A stretch of 64,000 nt of DNA from Pseudaminobacter salicylatoxidans (GCF_003148475.1 NZ_QGGG01000010.1:62001-126000), one strand, 5' to 3'; positions 27,341-36,984 are shown, counted from the first letter of the stretch. Program-made: numbers and translations. The notes: generated from the letters alone by a model not told the origin.

Positions 27341-28858
27341 TCAGGCGCGGCCGAAAGGAATCGCCACGAAAGTCTGGGTTCCGCCGCGATCGACCAGCAG
27401 CAGCACCGACTTTTTTCCGGACTTCGCCGCTTCGGCAACGGCCCGGCTAGCTTCTCTAGCGTTGTGAACCGGCACCTGATTGACGGAAAGAATCACGTCA
27501 CCTTCCCGCATGCCCTGCTCGCCGCCGGCCTTGTCGGGATTGACGTTCACCACCACCGCCCCCTTCTCGCCAGTGGAGAGGTTCAGCGCCTCACGCACCT
27601 GGCGGTCGATGTCACCAAGCGACAGCCCGAGCGAGGGCACGTTGTAGCTGCCGTCCGGTGTCTGGCTTGGGCTGCTTTGCGTCTCCGCCGTCTTTTCGTC
27701 ATTGTCATTGTTGCCGACGGAAATCGAGACATCCATGCTTTTGCCGTCGCGCCAGATCGTCATCTTTTCCTTCGTACCGGGGCTGACATCGGCCACCGCG
27801 CGCGACAAATCCTTCGGATCCTTGATCTCATGGCCGCCGAATCCGGTGACGATGTCACCCGTCTTCAGCCCAGCTTCAGCCGCCGGGGAGCCATCGGTGA
27901 CATTGGCAATGAGCGCACCCGACGACGTGCTGAGGCCCAGTGCATTGGCAACATCCGGCGTCACCGGCTGGATCTGTACGCCGATGAAGCCATGCTCGAT
28001 CGAGCCGCTCGTGATGAGCTTGGCAACCACCGGCTCGGCCTGATCGGATGGAATGGCGAAACCCACGCCCACATTGCCGCCATTGGGCGAATAGATGGCC
28101 GAGTTGATGCCCACGACTTTGCCTTCCATGTCGACCAGCGGGCCGCCGGAATTGCCGTGGTTGATGGCGGCATCGACCTGGATAAAGTCATCATAAGGAC
28201 CCGAATGCAGGTCGCGGCCACGCGCCGACACGATGCCGGCCGTCACTGTCGTGCCGATGCCGAAGGGGTTGCCGATCGCCAGCACCTGATCACCCGTCTG
28301 CAGCTTGTCGGAATCGCCCCATTGGATCGTCGGCAACGGCTTGTCACTCTTGACGCGGATAACAGCCAGATCGGTCTTGGCGTCGCGCCCGACAAGCGTT
28401 CCGGTCAGTTCCGTACCATCATCGAGTATGACCTTGATCTCGGAGGCGCCCTCGACGACATGGTTGTTGGTGACGATGAGGCCGCTGGGATCAACGATGA
28501 AACCGGAGCCCAGTGCTTCAGCTTCCTGGCTCTTCGGCTGCGGTTGCGGGATCGGCATGCCGCGCTGACCGAAGAACTGGCGGAAATATTCGTCGAAAGG
28601 CGAACCGCGCTCGAACGGCGAGCCGCCATTGTTATCCGACGAGGCCACCTGCATCTTGCTCATGATGGTGACTACGGCAGGCTTGTCGGCAGTGACGATG
28701 GGAGCGAAAGACTTACCTGGCGTGACGATGCTTGCGACTGGGGAAAGCGTTGCCTGGGCATCCGCCCGCAAGACGGGCGACAGCAGGAGCGGGGTTACGA
28801 TCAATGCCGCGCCCAACAGGGCAACGACGCGGTGCTTGCGAAGGATTGAGGAGGACAT
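27341..28858 (-). CDS. Do/DegP-family periplasmic serine protease
   Basis: A 505-residue envelope protease/chaperone. An N-terminal signal anchor (MSSSILRKHRVVALLG to about 34) precedes a trypsin-like domain with triad H133 (TNNHVVEGA), D163 (KTDLAVIRV) and S237 (NHGNSGGPLV). Two PDZ domains follow, the first around 270-350 with GFIGVQIQPV, the second C-terminal. Start 28858 was chosen over 28963 because it begins the signal sequence. A strong terminator ends the single-gene unit. Role: degradation or refolding of misfolded periplasmic proteins. Confidence 0.95.
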   Translation of the reverse strand: MSSSILRKHRVVALLGAALIVTPLLLSPVLRADAQATLSPVASIVTPGKSFAPIVTADKPAVVTIMSKMQVASSDNNGGSPFERGSPFDEYFRQFFGQRGMPIPQPQPKSQEAEALGSGFIVDPSGLIVTNNHVVEGASEIKVILDDGTELTGTLVGRDAKTDLAVIRVKSDKPLPTIQWGDSDKLQTGDQVLAIGNPFGIGTTVTAGIVSARGRDLHSGPYDDFIQVDAAINHGNSGGPLVDMEGKVVGINSAIYSPNGGNVGVGFAIPSDQAEPVVAKLITSGSIEHGFIGVQIQPVTPDVANALGLSTSSGALIANVTDGSPAAEAGLKTGDIVTGFGGHEIKDPKDLSRAVADVSPGTKEKMTIWRDGKSMDVSISVGNNDNDEKTAETQSSPSQTPDGSYNVPSLGLSLGDIDRQVREALNLSTGEKGAVVVNVNPDKAGGEQGMREGDVILSVNQVPVHNAREASRAVAEAAKSGKKSVLLLVDRGGTQTFVAIPFGRA

Positions 28859-29275
28859 TTTTCTGGTCCCTACTGTGGTTGATCGTGCCGTGGCGCGTTC
28901 CGCCGGAACTGCCCTTCCAGCGTCGCGGAAGCCGTCAGTGCGCTTCCGCTCTTCGCTCGCCACGGATCATTCGATGCCATTCTAGGTAGGGCGTGAAGTC
29001 GCCATATTTAGAGCTTTTCGGCACATTACAAAGATTTAATCGCGGGACCCTCAATTGCGGAAGGTAAAGTTCGCAAGGGGCCGCGCTCTACAACCAAGGC
29101 ACCAGGGATTACTTGAAACTATGCTTCGCGTCGCTTGCGAAAGACGGTCGGCGGCATGGCATAAATGACCAACCGGCGCTGCCGATCCCGGGATTACCGA
29201 AAATCAATAGACGACAGCGGCCGCCGCATCTGCCGGATGCGGCGGCCGCATGGGATTGACATCAAATGCGACGCC
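28859..29275. other. Gene-free interval upstream of the DegP-like gene
   Basis: About 417 bases with no supported gene. It should hold the promoter of the protease gene and contains a large perfect hairpin at 29217-29249 just past the hydantoinase gene. No other signal was recognised. Confidence 0.45.
29217..29249 (-). terminator. Large perfect hairpin after the hydantoinase gene
   Basis: A 14-bp perfect stem (GCGGCCGCCGCATC / GATGCGGCGGCCGC) with a 5-nt loop, 26 bases past the hydantoinase stop. No immediate T-run follows on the minus strand, so it is a strong structure but an imperfect intrinsic terminator; it may instead stabilise the 3' end of the message. Confidence 0.55.
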
Positions 29276-30733
29276 TCAGACGCCGATCGGCATATGCTCG
29301 GCCGAGCGGGTCACGGCGCGCGGCGCGGTGATCTCCTTCCACTTCGACAGTGCCTGGTTGACCGCCGGGAACGGGCGACGCTTGACGAACTTGCCGCGCC
29401 CCGGCTGCGGCTGGTCATTCTGGCCATGCGACCACACGACATCGCCACGCGACAGCGTGTAACGCGGCATGCCGTTGACCCTGATACCCTCGAAAACATT
29501 GTAGTCGATGATGGATTTCTGGTTGCCGGCCGAAATCGTCTTGGATAGTTTCGGATCCCATACCACCAGATCGGCATCCGAACCCGGCAGGATCGCTCCC
29601 TTCTGCGGATAGATATTGAGGATGCGGGCGATGTTGGTGGAGGTAACGGCCACGAACTCGTTCATCGTCAGCCTGCCGGTTTCCACGCCACGCGTCCACA
29701 ACACCGGCATGCGATCCTCAAGCCCGCCGGTGCCGTTGGGAATCTTGCGGAAATCATCGAGGCCGAGCGTCTTCTGCTCGCTGGTGAAGGCGGCATGGTC
29801 GGTCGCGACCACTTGCAAGGAACCGGCGGCGAGGCCAGCCCAGAGGCTGTCCTGATGGTTTTTGTCGCGGAACGGAGGCGACATGACGCGGCGGGCGGCA
29901 TGCATCCAGTCGGGGTTCTGATATTCGCTTTCATCGAGCGTCAGATGCTGGATCAGCGGTTCGCCGAAGACGCGCATGCCCTTCTGTCGCGCACGCCGGA
30001 TGGCCTCGTGGCTCTGCTCGCACGAGACATGCACGATATAGACCGGCACGCCGGCGGCATCGGCGATCATGATGGCGCGGTTGGTGGCCTCACCCTCGAC
30101 CTCCGGCGGACGCGAATAGGCGTGCGCCTCGGGGCCAGGAATGCCCGCGTCGATATATTTCTGCTGCAAGGCCGCGACGATGTCGCCGTTTTCGGCATGG
30201 ACCAGTGGCAGCGCGCCAAGCGCGGCACAACGCTGGAACGAGGCGAACATCTCATCGTCGTTCACCATCAGCGAGCCCTTGTAGGCCATGAAGTGCTTGA
30301 AGGTGTTGATGCCGTGATCGACCACCTTGCCCATATCGTGGAATATCTGCTCGGACCAGTCGGTGACCGCCATGTGGTAGGAGTAGTCGGACGATGCTTG
30401 CCGCGTGGCTCTGCCCTCCCATTCTTCCAGAGCCGCCAGCATGCCGTCGGGTCCGGGAATAACGAAATCCACCACCATGGTGGTGCCGCCCGACAGGGCG
30501 GCGAAGGTGCCGCTTTCCCAGGTTTCGGCTGCCGTGGTGCCCATGAACGGCATTTCGAGATGCGTGTGCGGGTCGATGCCGCCGGGCATGATATAGGCAT
30601 CGCTGGCATCGATCACGGTGTCGCCGGACAGGTTCTGCCCGATCGCGGCGATGCGCTCACCCTCGATCAGGATGTCGGCCTCATAGGTTCGATCCGCGGC
30701 GACGACGGTGCCGCCCTTGATCACTTTCGACAT
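29276..30733 (-). CDS. hydA: Dihydropyrimidinase / D-hydantoinase
   Basis: A 485-residue amidohydrolase that opens dihydropyrimidines or 5-substituted hydantoins. Metal ligands are visible: H56/H58 in GGIDPHTHLE, the carboxylated Lys in AYKGSLM (K152), histidines in LVHAEN and IVHVSCEQ, and Asp in VATDHAAFT. The start at 30733 (MSKVIKGGTVV) follows a GGAG site; an in-frame Met lies six codons upstream. Pyrimidine-catabolism partners (dihydropyrimidine dehydrogenase, beta-ureidopropionase) are not in the window. Confidence 0.93.
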   Translation of the reverse strand: MSKVIKGGTVVAADRTYEADILIEGERIAAIGQNLSGDTVIDASDAYIMPGGIDPHTHLEMPFMGTTAAETWESGTFAALSGGTTMVVDFVIPGPDGMLAALEEWEGRATRQASSDYSYHMAVTDWSEQIFHDMGKVVDHGINTFKHFMAYKGSLMVNDDEMFASFQRCAALGALPLVHAENGDIVAALQQKYIDAGIPGPEAHAYSRPPEVEGEATNRAIMIADAAGVPVYIVHVSCEQSHEAIRRARQKGMRVFGEPLIQHLTLDESEYQNPDWMHAARRVMSPPFRDKNHQDSLWAGLAAGSLQVVATDHAAFTSEQKTLGLDDFRKIPNGTGGLEDRMPVLWTRGVETGRLTMNEFVAVTSTNIARILNIYPQKGAILPGSDADLVVWDPKLSKTISAGNQKSIIDYNVFEGIRVNGMPRYTLSRGDVVWSHGQNDQPQPGRGKFVKRRPFPAVNQALSKWKEITAPRAVTRSAEHMPIGV

Positions 30734-30884
30734 GGTGGACTCCTTCCTCATTCAACCCCTTGCGCAGTCTTCGGCCTCGGCCAAGCTGCGCTTTTTGTTC
30801 AACGTGGCCTGCTTTGCCGCTTGGGCGACAGCCCCGAAACCGGGCAATTGATTGGGCCAACCGGGTCGATGATTGTGGAAGCGG

Positions 30885-30927
30885 CGGAAAATAACAAGAC
30901 CGCGCTGGTCGCCTCGGCGCGGTCTTG
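30885..30927 (-). terminator. Rho-independent terminator of dadA-like gene
   Basis: An 11-bp perfect stem (CAAGACCGCGC / GCGCGGTCTTG) with an 11-nt loop, followed on the minus strand by TTATTTT. It ends 44 bases after the DadA stop and upstream of the hydantoinase gene, so the two genes are probably separate transcripts. Confidence 0.8.
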
Positions 30928-30970
30928 AAGAAATCCATTGCTTCGCCTGCTGCGATGCGGCTTCGCGGGC

Positions 30971-32221
30971 TTACGCAGTGGGGAGAAGCCCTTGAGGATC
31001 GATGTCCGGCGTGCGGCCCGCGACGACATCGGCAAGGAATTTTCCCGAGCCGCAGGCCATGGTCCAGCCGACATGGCCATGTCCCGTGTCCAGATAGAGA
31101 TTGTCGTAGCGGCTACGACCGATAACCGGCACGGAAGTGGGCATCATCGGGCGCAGGCCTGCCCAACACTCGGCCTTTTTTTCGTCGATAGCACCCGGAA
31201 ACAACTCTCGCGCCGAACGAAACATGCGGGTGAAATCATCCGGCCTGAAGCTGCGGTCAAAGCCGTTGAACTCGGCGGTCGAGGCCATGCGCAGGCGATT
31301 TCCGAGCCTCGAATAGGCAACATAGCGATCTTCATCGACACCGCCCATGGTCGGCCCCAGTGCCGGGTCCTCAAGCGGTATCGTCGCGGTATAGCCCTTC
31401 ACCGGATAAACGGGCAGGTCGACACCAACCTTGCGCGCGAAAACCCCGCTTTCCGGCCCCATGGAGAGCACCACCGCATCTGCCGTAAGCGGACCCTTGG
31501 CGGTACGGACCGCGCGCACGCGCCCGGCCTCGATATCCAGCCCTTCGACTGCGGTGTCGCAGAGGAACTTCACGCCGTGCCGTGCCGTCGCCAGTTCGGC
31601 AAGGCGCGTGACGAACATCCTGGAATCGCCCGTCTGGTCGATTGGTGAATAGATACCGCCCGCGATCCGATCGCCTGAATGAGCCAGCCCCGGCTCCACC
31701 TCGAACAGCCGCTTGCGGTCGGCCAGTTCGATCTCCAGCCCTCGCTCGGCAAGGTAACGGAAATGCCTCGCGCCGGCGTCGAGGCTCTTCTGGTCGCGGT
31801 AGAAATAGACGATGCCCCTGCGCCGCTCATCGAAGTCGATCCCGGTTTCGGCGGTGATCTCGTTGATGCATTGGCGCGAATAAAGGGCCAGCCGCAGCTT
31901 CACATCCGTGTTGGCATGCGCCCGTGCCTCGGTGCACTGGAACAGGAATCGCCAGGTCCATGACAGGAAGGCCGGATCGAGGCTTGGCCGCACCCTGATG
32001 CCAAGATCGCGCCTGTAAAGCGATTTCAGAAACACCGCCAAGGCCCCCGGCGACGCCCAGGAATAGGCATCGCCGGGAGAAACGAGCCCGGCATTGCTGT
32101 AGCTGGTTCCATGTGCCGGCGCGGGGTGGCGCTCGACCACAGTCACCTCATGGCCGTCGCGCGCCAGATAGTAAGCGGCCGCCGTACCGACCACGCCGGC
32201 GCCCAGCACCAGAATCTTCAT
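30971..32221 (-). CDS. dadA: D-amino-acid dehydrogenase (DadA family)
   Basis: A 416-residue FAD-dependent deaminating dehydrogenase. It has the N-terminal Rossmann motif ILVLGAGVVGTAAAYYLARDGH, the YSNAGLVSPGDAYSWASPGA segment typical of DadA, and the C-terminal LDTGHGHVGWTMACGSG flavin-contact region. It oxidises D-amino acids to 2-oxo acids, feeding electrons to the respiratory chain. The ATG at 32221 follows GGGGTGA; an in-frame start at 32281 lacks homology. No alanine racemase gene is adjacent. Confidence 0.92.
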   Translation of the reverse strand: MKILVLGAGVVGTAAAYYLARDGHEVTVVERHPAPAHGTSYSNAGLVSPGDAYSWASPGALAVFLKSLYRRDLGIRVRPSLDPAFLSWTWRFLFQCTEARAHANTDVKLRLALYSRQCINEITAETGIDFDERRRGIVYFYRDQKSLDAGARHFRYLAERGLEIELADRKRLFEVEPGLAHSGDRIAGGIYSPIDQTGDSRMFVTRLAELATARHGVKFLCDTAVEGLDIEAGRVRAVRTAKGPLTADAVVLSMGPESGVFARKVGVDLPVYPVKGYTATIPLEDPALGPTMGGVDEDRYVAYSRLGNRLRMASTAEFNGFDRSFRPDDFTRMFRSARELFPGAIDEKKAECWAGLRPMMPTSVPVIGRSRYDNLYLDTGHGHVGWTMACGSGKFLADVVAGRTPDIDPQGLLPTA

Positions 32222-32308
32222 GGAAATCACCCCCTCGCCAATACCGCCGGAACGTGACGACGCTCTTTGGTCGTCACTCACGCTCCATTTGCTTGCCGGA
32301 TTGCCGCG

Positions 32309-33307
32309 TCAAGCGCGGTGCACCGAATTCTTGCCGGACAGCATGCGCTCCCATGCCAGCGCATCGCCCACGATGGCATCGAGATCGTCCCGCACCGGCA
32401 CCCAGCCCAACTCCCTGCGGGCAAGGCCCGCATCCGCAATAACCGACGGCTGATCGCCGGGCCGGCGGGCATCCATCGTTACCTCGAAATCGCGCCCGTG
32501 GACGCGGCGCACACTCTCCACGACATCGAGCACGGAATACCCGCGACCGTAGCCGCAATTGGCAACAAGATTGCCGCCGCCATCGCGCAGCCTCTGCAGC
32601 GCGAGCCGATGCGCAGCAACAAGATCGGAGACGTGGATGTAATCGCGCACGCAGGTGCCGTCGGGCGTCGCGTAATCGGTGCCGAACACCTTCATGCCCG
32701 AACGCTTGCCCAGCGCGGTTTCGGAGGCGACCTTGATGAGATGGGTCGCGCCCGATGTGGATTGCCCTGTGCGGCCATGCGGGTCCGCACCGGCGACGTT
32801 GAAATAGCGCAGCGCCGTATAGCGGAGACCATGCGCGGCGGCCGCATCGCGCAGCATCCATTCACTCATCAGCTTCGAAAGGCCGTAGGGCGACTCCGGC
32901 GCCGGCCGTGTATCCTCGCGCAAGGGCTCCAGCCCTACGGCTCCGTAGACGGCCGCGGTCGAGGAAAAGATGAAGTTACGCACGGTCCCGCGCACCGCCG
33001 CGTCGATCAGCGAACGCGTCTTGCAGGTGTTGTTCTCGTAATAGACAAGCGGGTTGGCATAAGACTCCGGCACGATGACCGATCCGGCGAAATGGATGAC
33101 GGAATCGACTTCATGCTCCCGAATCACCGTGTCGATCAGCGCATCGTCGCCGATGTCGCCCGTCACCAGCGTGGCTTCAGGCGCGACCGCCCAGTCGAAA
33201 CCGGTGGAAAGGCGATCGACAACGACGACTTGTTCGCCGGCGTCCAGCAACTCCCACACCATATGGCTGCCGATGTAGCCGGCGCCGCCGGTTACCAGAA
33301 CACTCAT
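32309..33307 (-). CDS. galE: UDP-glucose 4-epimerase
   Basis: A 332-residue extended short-chain dehydrogenase that interconverts UDP-glucose and UDP-galactose for glycan synthesis. The NAD motif GGAGYIGSHM is at the N-terminus, the catalytic Tyr/Lys pair is in SPYGLSKLMSE, and the GalE-typical YFNVAGADP and RDYIHVSDL segments are present. It overlaps the upstream membrane gene by four bases, forming a GT25 / O-antigen ligase-like / galE operon. Confidence 0.95.
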   Translation of the reverse strand: MSVLVTGGAGYIGSHMVWELLDAGEQVVVVDRLSTGFDWAVAPEATLVTGDIGDDALIDTVIREHEVDSVIHFAGSVIVPESYANPLVYYENNTCKTRSLIDAAVRGTVRNFIFSSTAAVYGAVGLEPLREDTRPAPESPYGLSKLMSEWMLRDAAAAHGLRYTALRYFNVAGADPHGRTGQSTSGATHLIKVASETALGKRSGMKVFGTDYATPDGTCVRDYIHVSDLVAAHRLALQRLRDGGGNLVANCGYGRGYSVLDVVESVRRVHGRDFEVTMDARRPGDQPSVIADAGLARRELGWVPVRDDLDAIVGDALAWERMLSGKNSVHRA

Positions 33308-34653
33308 GCGTCAGCCCCGGCTTGTGCATAATTCGCAACAGCCACCCTTTGTCGGGCGGTCTGCTGAAGCGAATAGAAGCAGCAGAACCCGAAAGCGGCG
33401 GCAACCATCATATAGCTCTCGCCGATGGCGAGGCGATTGTTGGAATTGGTGAAGATGGTGACCAGGAAAAACACCATCGAGACGATATAGAAATCGAAGG
33501 CCTCGCGTGGGATGAGGTCGTTTTTGTACGCCGATCGTACGTTTGCGATCGCCCATGCATAGAGCCCGATATAGAAGGCCAAGCCCAGCAGCCCGTACCT
33601 GACGGCAACTTCCAGATAGCCGTTGTGGATGAGGTCGAAGCCGACATCCCGGTACTGCGTATGAGCCCACAGGTCTTTCCACGCGATACCGCTGCCGAAC
33701 AGGATGTTGTGCGACCAGACCTCAAGCGCATTGGACCACAGCATGAGGCGAATGTTCATGCTGCTTGGGACAGTGCCTGACGCAATGGCCGCCTGCACCG
33801 CGTCAATCGGCTGGCCGTTGCGGACCATGTCTCCCACGATGCTGTCGGCGCTGGCATAGGTCGGACCGAGCGTCTTCCAGATGCCCCCATCCAGAACGAT
33901 GGCGAAAGCTACCAGCGCGGCGGCGAATCCGCCTGCGGCCACCCAGCCTCGCGCACCTTTTATCCGGGGTATCGCGAGCAATCCCTGCGCGACGAGTGCA
34001 ATTGCCATCGCGGCCCAGACCCCTTTGGACTTTGCGCCATAGAGCCCGACGAAGCACAGTGCGATAATGAGATAAGAAATCGCCTCATAGACATACCGAC
34101 GCCTGGCGTCCGCGACATGCTTGTAGGCGTAGCGGCTGAAATTGAGCGCCGCCAGAATGAGGAACCCCGCGCCCACCGAACTGTGGATGGTATTCTTCAT
34201 CATCAGGAATGCATGATGTTCGCTGTCGAACACCGAAATCCCGTCCAAGGTGATCGCCGCCATGGCCAGGCTGATGAGCATGAACAGCACGATCGTGAGA
34301 TTCAGAAACTTCCAATAGCGGAACATCATATAGCCGACCGTGATGTAGAAGATCGGCAACAGGTAAATCCCTTCGGAACCGCCATAGGTACGGACTGTAG
34401 GGTTCATGTACAGCACGACATAACGTATTGCGACGAATGACGCCCATCCAATGCAGGCAAAGCCTGCCCAGCCTATCGACGGCTTGAAATCGGCCCGGAC
34501 ATAGGCGACGAGCCCCCACAGGACGAGGGTGATCGCGACATAGCGATAGCTGTCCTTCTCCACCCAGGCGGCGGAAACCAGTACGAGAAACAGAACGACA
34601 ATGCAGGTGTTTTCAAGGATCCTGAGGACGGGGCGGTCCATGATCGTGTTCAT
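33304..34653 (-). CDS. O-antigen ligase / Wzy-like polysaccharide membrane protein
   Basis: A 449-residue integral membrane protein with about 10-12 transmembrane segments and a large periplasmic loop (about residues 270-340) containing NIRLMLWSNALEVWSHNILFG and an H/G motif (HNGYLEVAVRYGLLG). This pattern is typical of the O-antigen ligase (WaaL)/polymerase (Wzy) family. It overlaps both neighbours by four bases, so it is translated with the GT25 and galE genes. Ligase or polymerase activity cannot be separated by sequence alone. Confidence 0.83.
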   Translation of the reverse strand: MNTIMDRPVLRILENTCIVVLFLVLVSAAWVEKDSYRYVAITLVLWGLVAYVRADFKPSIGWAGFACIGWASFVAIRYVVLYMNPTVRTYGGSEGIYLLPIFYITVGYMMFRYWKFLNLTIVLFMLISLAMAAITLDGISVFDSEHHAFLMMKNTIHSSVGAGFLILAALNFSRYAYKHVADARRRYVYEAISYLIIALCFVGLYGAKSKGVWAAMAIALVAQGLLAIPRIKGARGWVAAGGFAAALVAFAIVLDGGIWKTLGPTYASADSIVGDMVRNGQPIDAVQAAIASGTVPSSMNIRLMLWSNALEVWSHNILFGSGIAWKDLWAHTQYRDVGFDLIHNGYLEVAVRYGLLGLAFYIGLYAWAIANVRSAYKNDLIPREAFDFYIVSMVFFLVTIFTNSNNRLAIGESYMMVAAAFGFCCFYSLQQTARQRVAVANYAQAGADA

Positions 34654-35393
34654 TTCCCACTCATTGCATAGACAGATCGCGAGACATATTCGCGCGCCCG
34701 GAAAAACAAAACGCTAACCCGCATCAGCGTTGGCAGTTTCGCGCCGGAATAGTCTTTCCGGGTCGCGATCGTCGTGTCGGCCCGACTTGTATCCTCAAAT
34801 GCGACAAGAGGAAGACGCACGGTGAAAGTTTTCACGCCGGTAGCCCAGCCACGCTCCAGGGCCACATCAAAGGGCAGTACCATCGTCGCAAGGGCGCGCA
34901 AAAGCTGCCGTGCGCCCTCCTGTGTGACCGCATAGCAGGCGCCTGAGCCCTGCGGCCCATGAATGCACCTGCCGAACTCGTCGCCCAGCGCCGATTTACC
35001 GTAGCTGATGAAGCCCTTGATACGATGATTGACCAGCTTGAGAAGCTGCATTTGCGGACAGGCTTCGAAGATGGCTTCGACCCGCTTGTCCAGATCACCC
35101 GCAAGCTGAATATCGTCTTCGGCAATCACTGCCAGTTCGTAGCCGTTGTCGACGATGCTTTGCAGCGCGCTCAGATGGCTGCGATAGCATCCATATTCGC
35201 CATCGAGCACGACCGCGCCATGGTTGCGTCGAAACATCACCGGATCGAAATCCGGCCGGGCCTCGGGAGGAATGCTGGCGCCTTCGACAGCCGGGACCCG
35301 CTCGATCGCCAACCCTGCGCGCTTTCCGCTTTCAGCTATTTTCTCCCATCTCTCCCGTGATCTCTCAAGGTTTATGACAAGTATTGGCAGCAT
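34650..35393 (-). CDS. Glycosyltransferase family 25
   Basis: A 247-residue cytoplasmic transferase with the GT25 pattern: N-terminal ILVINLERSRERWEKI, the cysteine-rich SHLSAL region (GCYRSHLSALQSI) and the acidic EDDI motif (VIAEDDIQLAG). Family members act in lipooligosaccharide synthesis, often as galactosyltransferases, which fits the nearby galE. The stop overlaps the next gene by four bases. First gene of the operon. Confidence 0.88.
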   Translation of the reverse strand: MLPILVINLERSRERWEKIAESGKRAGLAIERVPAVEGASIPPEARPDFDPVMFRRNHGAVVLDGEYGCYRSHLSALQSIVDNGYELAVIAEDDIQLAGDLDKRVEAIFEACPQMQLLKLVNHRIKGFISYGKSALGDEFGRCIHGPQGSGACYAVTQEGARQLLRALATMVLPFDVALERGWATGVKTFTVRLPLVAFEDTSRADTTIATRKDYSGAKLPTLMRVSVLFFRAREYVSRSVYAMSGK

Positions 35394-35703
35394 TTCAAAG
35401 TTTTCTTTTCTGTTGCTTCATTGCCGCCCATGCGCGTCAACGGTGGCTACATTCCAGTTACATATCCGAAGAACCGCGCGATCGGAAAGTCATTTCGGAC
35501 GAGTCCGGAAACTGTGGATCGGACCCTTCTGCATGCCATCCACGGTCGTGCTGTGCGTCCACCGCATTTTTTTGACATGGATCAAGGCAAGCAGCTAACA
35601 CAGCCCTATGTTTCGACCAAAGGTGGCGTGGCATTTTGCCCGATTTCATGGAATAGACGGGAAAGCATGCCATCATTATGATCCTGCCGAAATCCGGGAA
35701 GCC
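35394..35703. other. Divergent promoter interval between GT25 operon and hemA
   Basis: About 310 bases with no supported gene (a longer in-frame start of hemA at 35608 is not supported). Contains the FNR/FixK-like box at 35572-35585 and presumably promoters for both directions. Confidence 0.5.
35572..35585 (+). promoter_or_regulatory. FNR/FixK-type binding site upstream of hemA
   Basis: TTGAC-ATGG-ATCAA matches the consensus TTGAT-N4-ATCAA at 9 of 10 defined positions. It is centred about 125-130 bases upstream of the hemA start. Control of hemA by FNR/FixK-type regulators is known in related alphaproteobacteria (Bradyrhizobium FixK2, Rhodobacter FnrL), so oxygen-responsive control of haem synthesis is plausible here. 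Single-site prediction. Confidence 0.6.
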
Positions 35704-35706
35704 ATG

Positions 35707-36984
35707 ATGAATTATCAGCGATTTTTCGAAGAAGCGATCGACCAGCTTCACGCCGAACGACGCTACCGCGTCTTTGCCAATCTGGAACGTATCGTCGGCA
35801 AGTTCCCGCGCGCCCTCTACCGGGCGAACGGCCAGGTCCAGGAAATCACCGTCTGGTGCTCCAACGATTACCTCGGCATGGGCCAGCACCCGAGCGTGGT
35901 CGAAGCTTTCCAGAACACAGCCGGCCATATGGGCTCCGGCGCCGGCGGTACCCGCAACATTTCCGGCAACAACCATCCGCTGGTCGAACTCGAGCATGAA
36001 CTCGCCGACCTGCATGGCAAGGAAGCCGGCCTCGTCTTCACCTCCGGATTCGTCTCGAACGAAGCGTCGATCTCGACGATTGCCCGGCTCCTTCCGAACT
36101 GCCTGATTCTGTCGGATGAACTGAACCACGCCTCGATGATCGAGGGCGTGCGCCGGTCCGGAGCGGAAAAGAAAATCTTCCGCCACAATGATGTGGCCCA
36201 TCTGGAAAGCCTGCTGCAGGCCGCCGGGCGCGAACGTGCCAAGCTGATCGTCTTTGAGTCGGTCTATTCGATGGATGGCGACATTGCGCCGATCGAGGCG
36301 ATTGCCGATCTGGCCGACAAATACAACGCCATGACCTATATCGACGAGGTCCATGCGGTCGGCATGTATGGCGCGCGTGGCGGCGGCATCACCGAGCGCG
36401 ACGGCCTTGCCCACCGCATCGACATCATCGAGGGCACGCTGGCGAAAGCTTTCGGCACGCTGGGCGGCTATATTACCGGGTCGAGCGCAATAATCGATGC
36501 GGTGCGTTCCTATGCGCCGGGCTTCATCTTCACCACCGCCCTGCCGCCGGCGATCGCCGCGGCCGCTGCCACTTCCATCCGCCACCTGAAGACTTCGCAG
36601 GTCGAGCGCGATGCGCAGCAGCGCCAAGCCGCGCAGACCAAGAAGATCCTCGGCGACGCCGGCCTGCCCGTGATGCCGTCGGAGACGCATATCGTGCCGG
36701 TGCTGGTCGGCGATCCGGAGCTGTGCAAGATGGCGTCCGACCGCCTGCTCGGTGTCCACGGCATTTATATCCAGCCGATCAACTACCCGACCGTGCCGCG
36801 TGGGACGGAGCGGCTGCGCATCACGCCCACCCCCTTCCATGACGACGCATTGATCGAGACGCTCAAGGACGCGCTGGTCGAAACCTGGAATGCACTGGGT
36901 ATTCCCTATCGCACTTCGGATCAGCCGTCCGTGGCCAAGTCAGAACGGATCATTCCGCTGCTGGTACCGAAATCGGGCGGCTGA
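35707..36984 (+). CDS. hemA: 5-aminolevulinate synthase
   Basis: A 425-residue PLP enzyme condensing glycine and succinyl-CoA to 5-aminolevulinate, the first step of haem synthesis by the C4 pathway of alphaproteobacteria. Visible: [13 protein letters not shown], the glycine loop [24 protein letters not shown] and the PLP lysine in [13 protein letters not shown] (K247). The second ATG at 35707 is preferred over 35704 because of spacing from GGGAAG; the frame extends to 35608 without homology. A bidirectional terminator follows. An FNR-like box lies upstream. Confidence 0.97.
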   Translation: MNYQRFFEEAIDQLHAERRYRVFANLERIVGKFPRALYRANGQVQEITVWCSNDYLGMGQHPSVVEAFQNTAGHMGSGAGGTRNISGNNHPLVELEHELADLHGKEAGLVFTSGFVSNEASISTIARLLPNCLILSDELNHASMIEGVRRSGAEKKIFRHNDVAHLESLLQAAGRERAKLIVFESVYSMDGDIAPIEAIADLADKYNAMTYIDEVHAVGMYGARGGGITERDGLAHRIDIIEGTLAKAFGTLGGYITGSSAIIDAVRSYAPGFIFTTALPPAIAAAAATSIRHLKTSQVERDAQQRQAAQTKKILGDAGLPVMPSETHIVPVLVGDPELCKMASDRLLGVHGIYIQPINYPTVPRGTERLRITPTPFHDDALIETLKDALVETWNALGIPYRTSDQPSVAKSERIIPLLVPKSGG

